From Alphaproteobacteria bacterium (lineage in GTDB: Bacteria; Pseudomonadota; Alphaproteobacteria; Micavibrionales; Micavibrionaceae), in NCBI GenBank assembly GCA_030432025.1, contig JAUIIA010000007.1, forward strand, positions 1 to 64,000: a DNA stretch of 64,000 nucleotides. The letters are read 5' to 3'. Position 1 is the first letter of the stretch. Each line of letters begins with the position of its first letter. Below are positions 62,694-64,000 of this stretch, piece after piece. Made by a program: the position numbers and the translations under genes. The notes beneath the pieces were generated by a model. That model searched no databases, had not been told where the DNA came from, and saw nothing but the letters and a program-made list of their open reading frames with translations.

Positions 62694-63944
62694 ATGAGTA
62701 AGGACCCTGAAATCGTTACCTTCGGATGCCGCCTCAACACTTACGAGTCTGAGGTGATGAAAAAGCATGCCGCCGATGCGGGCATGAAAGATGCGATCAT
62801 TTTCAACACATGCGCGGTAACCAAGGAAGCCGAAAGACAGGCTCGGCAAGCGATACGTAAGGCCCGCCGTGAAAACCCGAATGCCAAAATCATCGTTACG
62901 GGCTGCGCATCCCAGATTGATCCACAAGGTTACGCACAGATGGGCGAGATCGACCAGATTATAGGTAACGATCTGAAATTAAAGGCAGAAACATGGGGTG
63001 TCCGCCACAATGACCGTGTTTTGGTCAATGATATTATGTCGGTTACCGAAACGGCTAGTCACTTAATTGAAGGTTTTGATGACAAGACCCGTGCATTCCT
63101 GCAGGTGCAGAACGGGTGTGACCACCGCTGTACGTTCTGCATAATCCCCTATGGCCGCGGCCCTTCGCGATCCGTACCTATCGGCGTAATTGCCGAACAG
63201 GTACGCACATTGGTGGAGCAGGGGTATAAGGAAGTCGTGTTCACAGGGGTAGATGTCACGTCTTACGGCCCTGATTTACCGGGCAACCCGACATTCGGGC
63301 AGATGATCCGCCGTGTGCTGGCGTTGGTGCCTGAATTGCCGCGCTTGCGGCTTTCGTCGCTCGATCCTGTAGAGATCGACGAGGATTTATGGCGTTTAAT
63401 AGCAGAAGAGCCACGTTTGATGCCGCATCTGCACTTGTCCCTGCAGGCGGGCGATGATTTGATCCTTAAGCGCATGAAAAGGCGGCATTTGCGCGCCGAT
63501 GCGATTGAAATGTGCCAAAAGGCGCGTGATTTACGCCCTGAAATGGAGTTTGGCGCTGATATTATCACTGGTTTCCCGACGGAAACTGAGGAGATGTTCC
63601 AAAATACGCTCGCATGCGTAGAGGAATGCGACCTGACCTATCTGCATGTATTCCCGTACTCGGAACGAGAGGGCACACCTGCCGCCCGCATCCCCGATCA
63701 GGTGCCCGTACCGGAGCGTAAAGAACGAGCCAAGCGTCTTCGTGATCTCGGTCAAAAACAGCATAAAAAAATGCTGAAGCGCCATGTGAATAAAACTGTG
63801 GATGTTATTGTTGAAAAAGATAATTTTGGCCGCGCGGAAACGTTCGCGCCCGTTTCCGTGAATGCTGAGTTATCCACAGGCACGTTGGCCCGTCTCAAAC
63901 TGACTTCTATAAATGGTGACAAGCTCCTTGGCGTGGCTGTGTGA
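62694..63944 (+). CDS. mtaB: tRNA N6-threonylcarbamoyladenosine(37) methylthiotransferase
   Basis: 416 residues. UPF0004 domain with three Cys for the second cluster (Cys12 in GCRLN, Cys40 in NTCAV, Cys71 in GCASQ). The radical SAM CxxxCxxC follows (Cys142, Cys146, Cys149 in GCDHRCTFC), then a C-terminal TRAM domain. It adds a methylthio group to t6A37, giving ms2t6A. The place between dapF and ftsY favours MtaB over MiaB or RimO. Start ATG 62694 with GGGAT upstream. Confidence 0.92.
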   Translation: MSKDPEIVTFGCRLNTYESEVMKKHAADAGMKDAIIFNTCAVTKEAERQARQAIRKARRENPNAKIIVTGCASQIDPQGYAQMGEIDQIIGNDLKLKAETWGVRHNDRVLVNDIMSVTETASHLIEGFDDKTRAFLQVQNGCDHRCTFCIIPYGRGPSRSVPIGVIAEQVRTLVEQGYKEVVFTGVDVTSYGPDLPGNPTFGQMIRRVLALVPELPRLRLSSLDPVEIDEDLWRLIAEEPRLMPHLHLSLQAGDDLILKRMKRRHLRADAIEMCQKARDLRPEMEFGADIITGFPTETEEMFQNTLACVEECDLTYLHVFPYSEREGTPAARIPDQVPVPERKERAKRLRDLGQKQHKKMLKRHVNKTVDVIVEKDNFGRAETFAPVSVNAELSTGTLARLKLTSINGDKLLGVAV

Positions 63945-63962
63945 TCTGATATAGTCAGCCCC

Positions 63963-64000
63963 ATGGTATTTTGGCGAAAAAAGAAGAATGCGAAAGAGCA
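63963..64000 (+). CDS. ftsY: Start of FtsY, signal recognition particle receptor (partial)
   Basis: Twelve codons are visible, MVFWRKKKNAKE, typical of the basic FtsY N-terminus. The call rests on this short stretch and on the dapF-mtaB-ftsY gene order. The gene runs off the right edge. Confidence 0.65.
   Translation, partial: MVFWRKKKNAKE

Overview
The window is a contiguous stretch of chromosome from an alphaproteobacterium of moderate GC content. Evidence for this: the yqeY-dnaG-rpoD order, a DUF3126 gene, an olsB-olsA ornithine-lipid pair, a eukaryotic-type GSII glutamine synthetase, class II DAHP synthase, dapF-mtaB-ftsY order, and gapped TTAA-N7-TTAA sites of the CtrA type. A full type IV pilus locus of the PilB/C/M-N/O/P/D/T/U/Q kind is unusual in this class, where Tad pili are commoner. 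That points to a less-studied lineage (Micavibrio-like or Rhodospirillales-like), but the lineage is a guess. I see no CRISPR array, transposase, integrase, phage gene or rRNA.

Layout. 1-1945 (minus): carA, a beta-carbonic anhydrase, then the start of carB, one tight operon. 2035-8302 (plus): yqeY, a decayed intergenic stretch, dnaG, rpoD and an O-antigen-ligase-like protein. 8365-15666: small unknown genes, tRNA-Ile2, a SulP transporter, rpsD, trmJ, gltX and a divergent ClpS-like protein. 15659-24580: nadE, class II DAHP synthase, a PDEase-like HD protein, and the lipid A/Kdo operon waaA-lpxK-lpxL-gor. 24729-32422: a set of envelope or secreted unknowns, including a tandem pair of related Cys-rich exported proteins, the ornithine lipid genes and an OmpA-like protein. 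32660-33999: tRNA-Arg and glnII.

34209-51220 (plus) is the most striking region: a long pilus locus. It encodes the extension ATPase, platform protein, a fused PilM/PilN-like protein, PilO- and PilP-like proteins, prepilin peptidase, two retraction ATPases, a lipoprotein secretin and a prepilin. It also contains an ABC ATPase and an ABC permease separated by six genes, two TPR-like proteins and a membrane-anchored AraC-type regulator. The ABC pair recalls the PilH/PilI transporter of myxobacterial pilus loci. The platform gene has no ATG, GTG or TTG at its true start and seems to begin at an ATT codon behind a perfect Shine-Dalgarno sequence.

51290-64000: leucine biosynthesis genes (leuC, leuD, leuB) interrupted by an HD-GYP-like gene and a YciO-like gene; an unknown; the ffh-rpsP-rimM-DUF2007-trmD-rplS translation/secretion operon, in which S16 and L19 both carry long Ala/Glu/Lys-rich tails; then dapF, mtaB and the start of ftsY. 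dapF is preceded by a short upstream ORF that repeats its first eight codons and ends four bases before its start. An 11-nt complement lying between the two copies could pair with either. This leader and the ATT-started pilC are the two most unusual local features.
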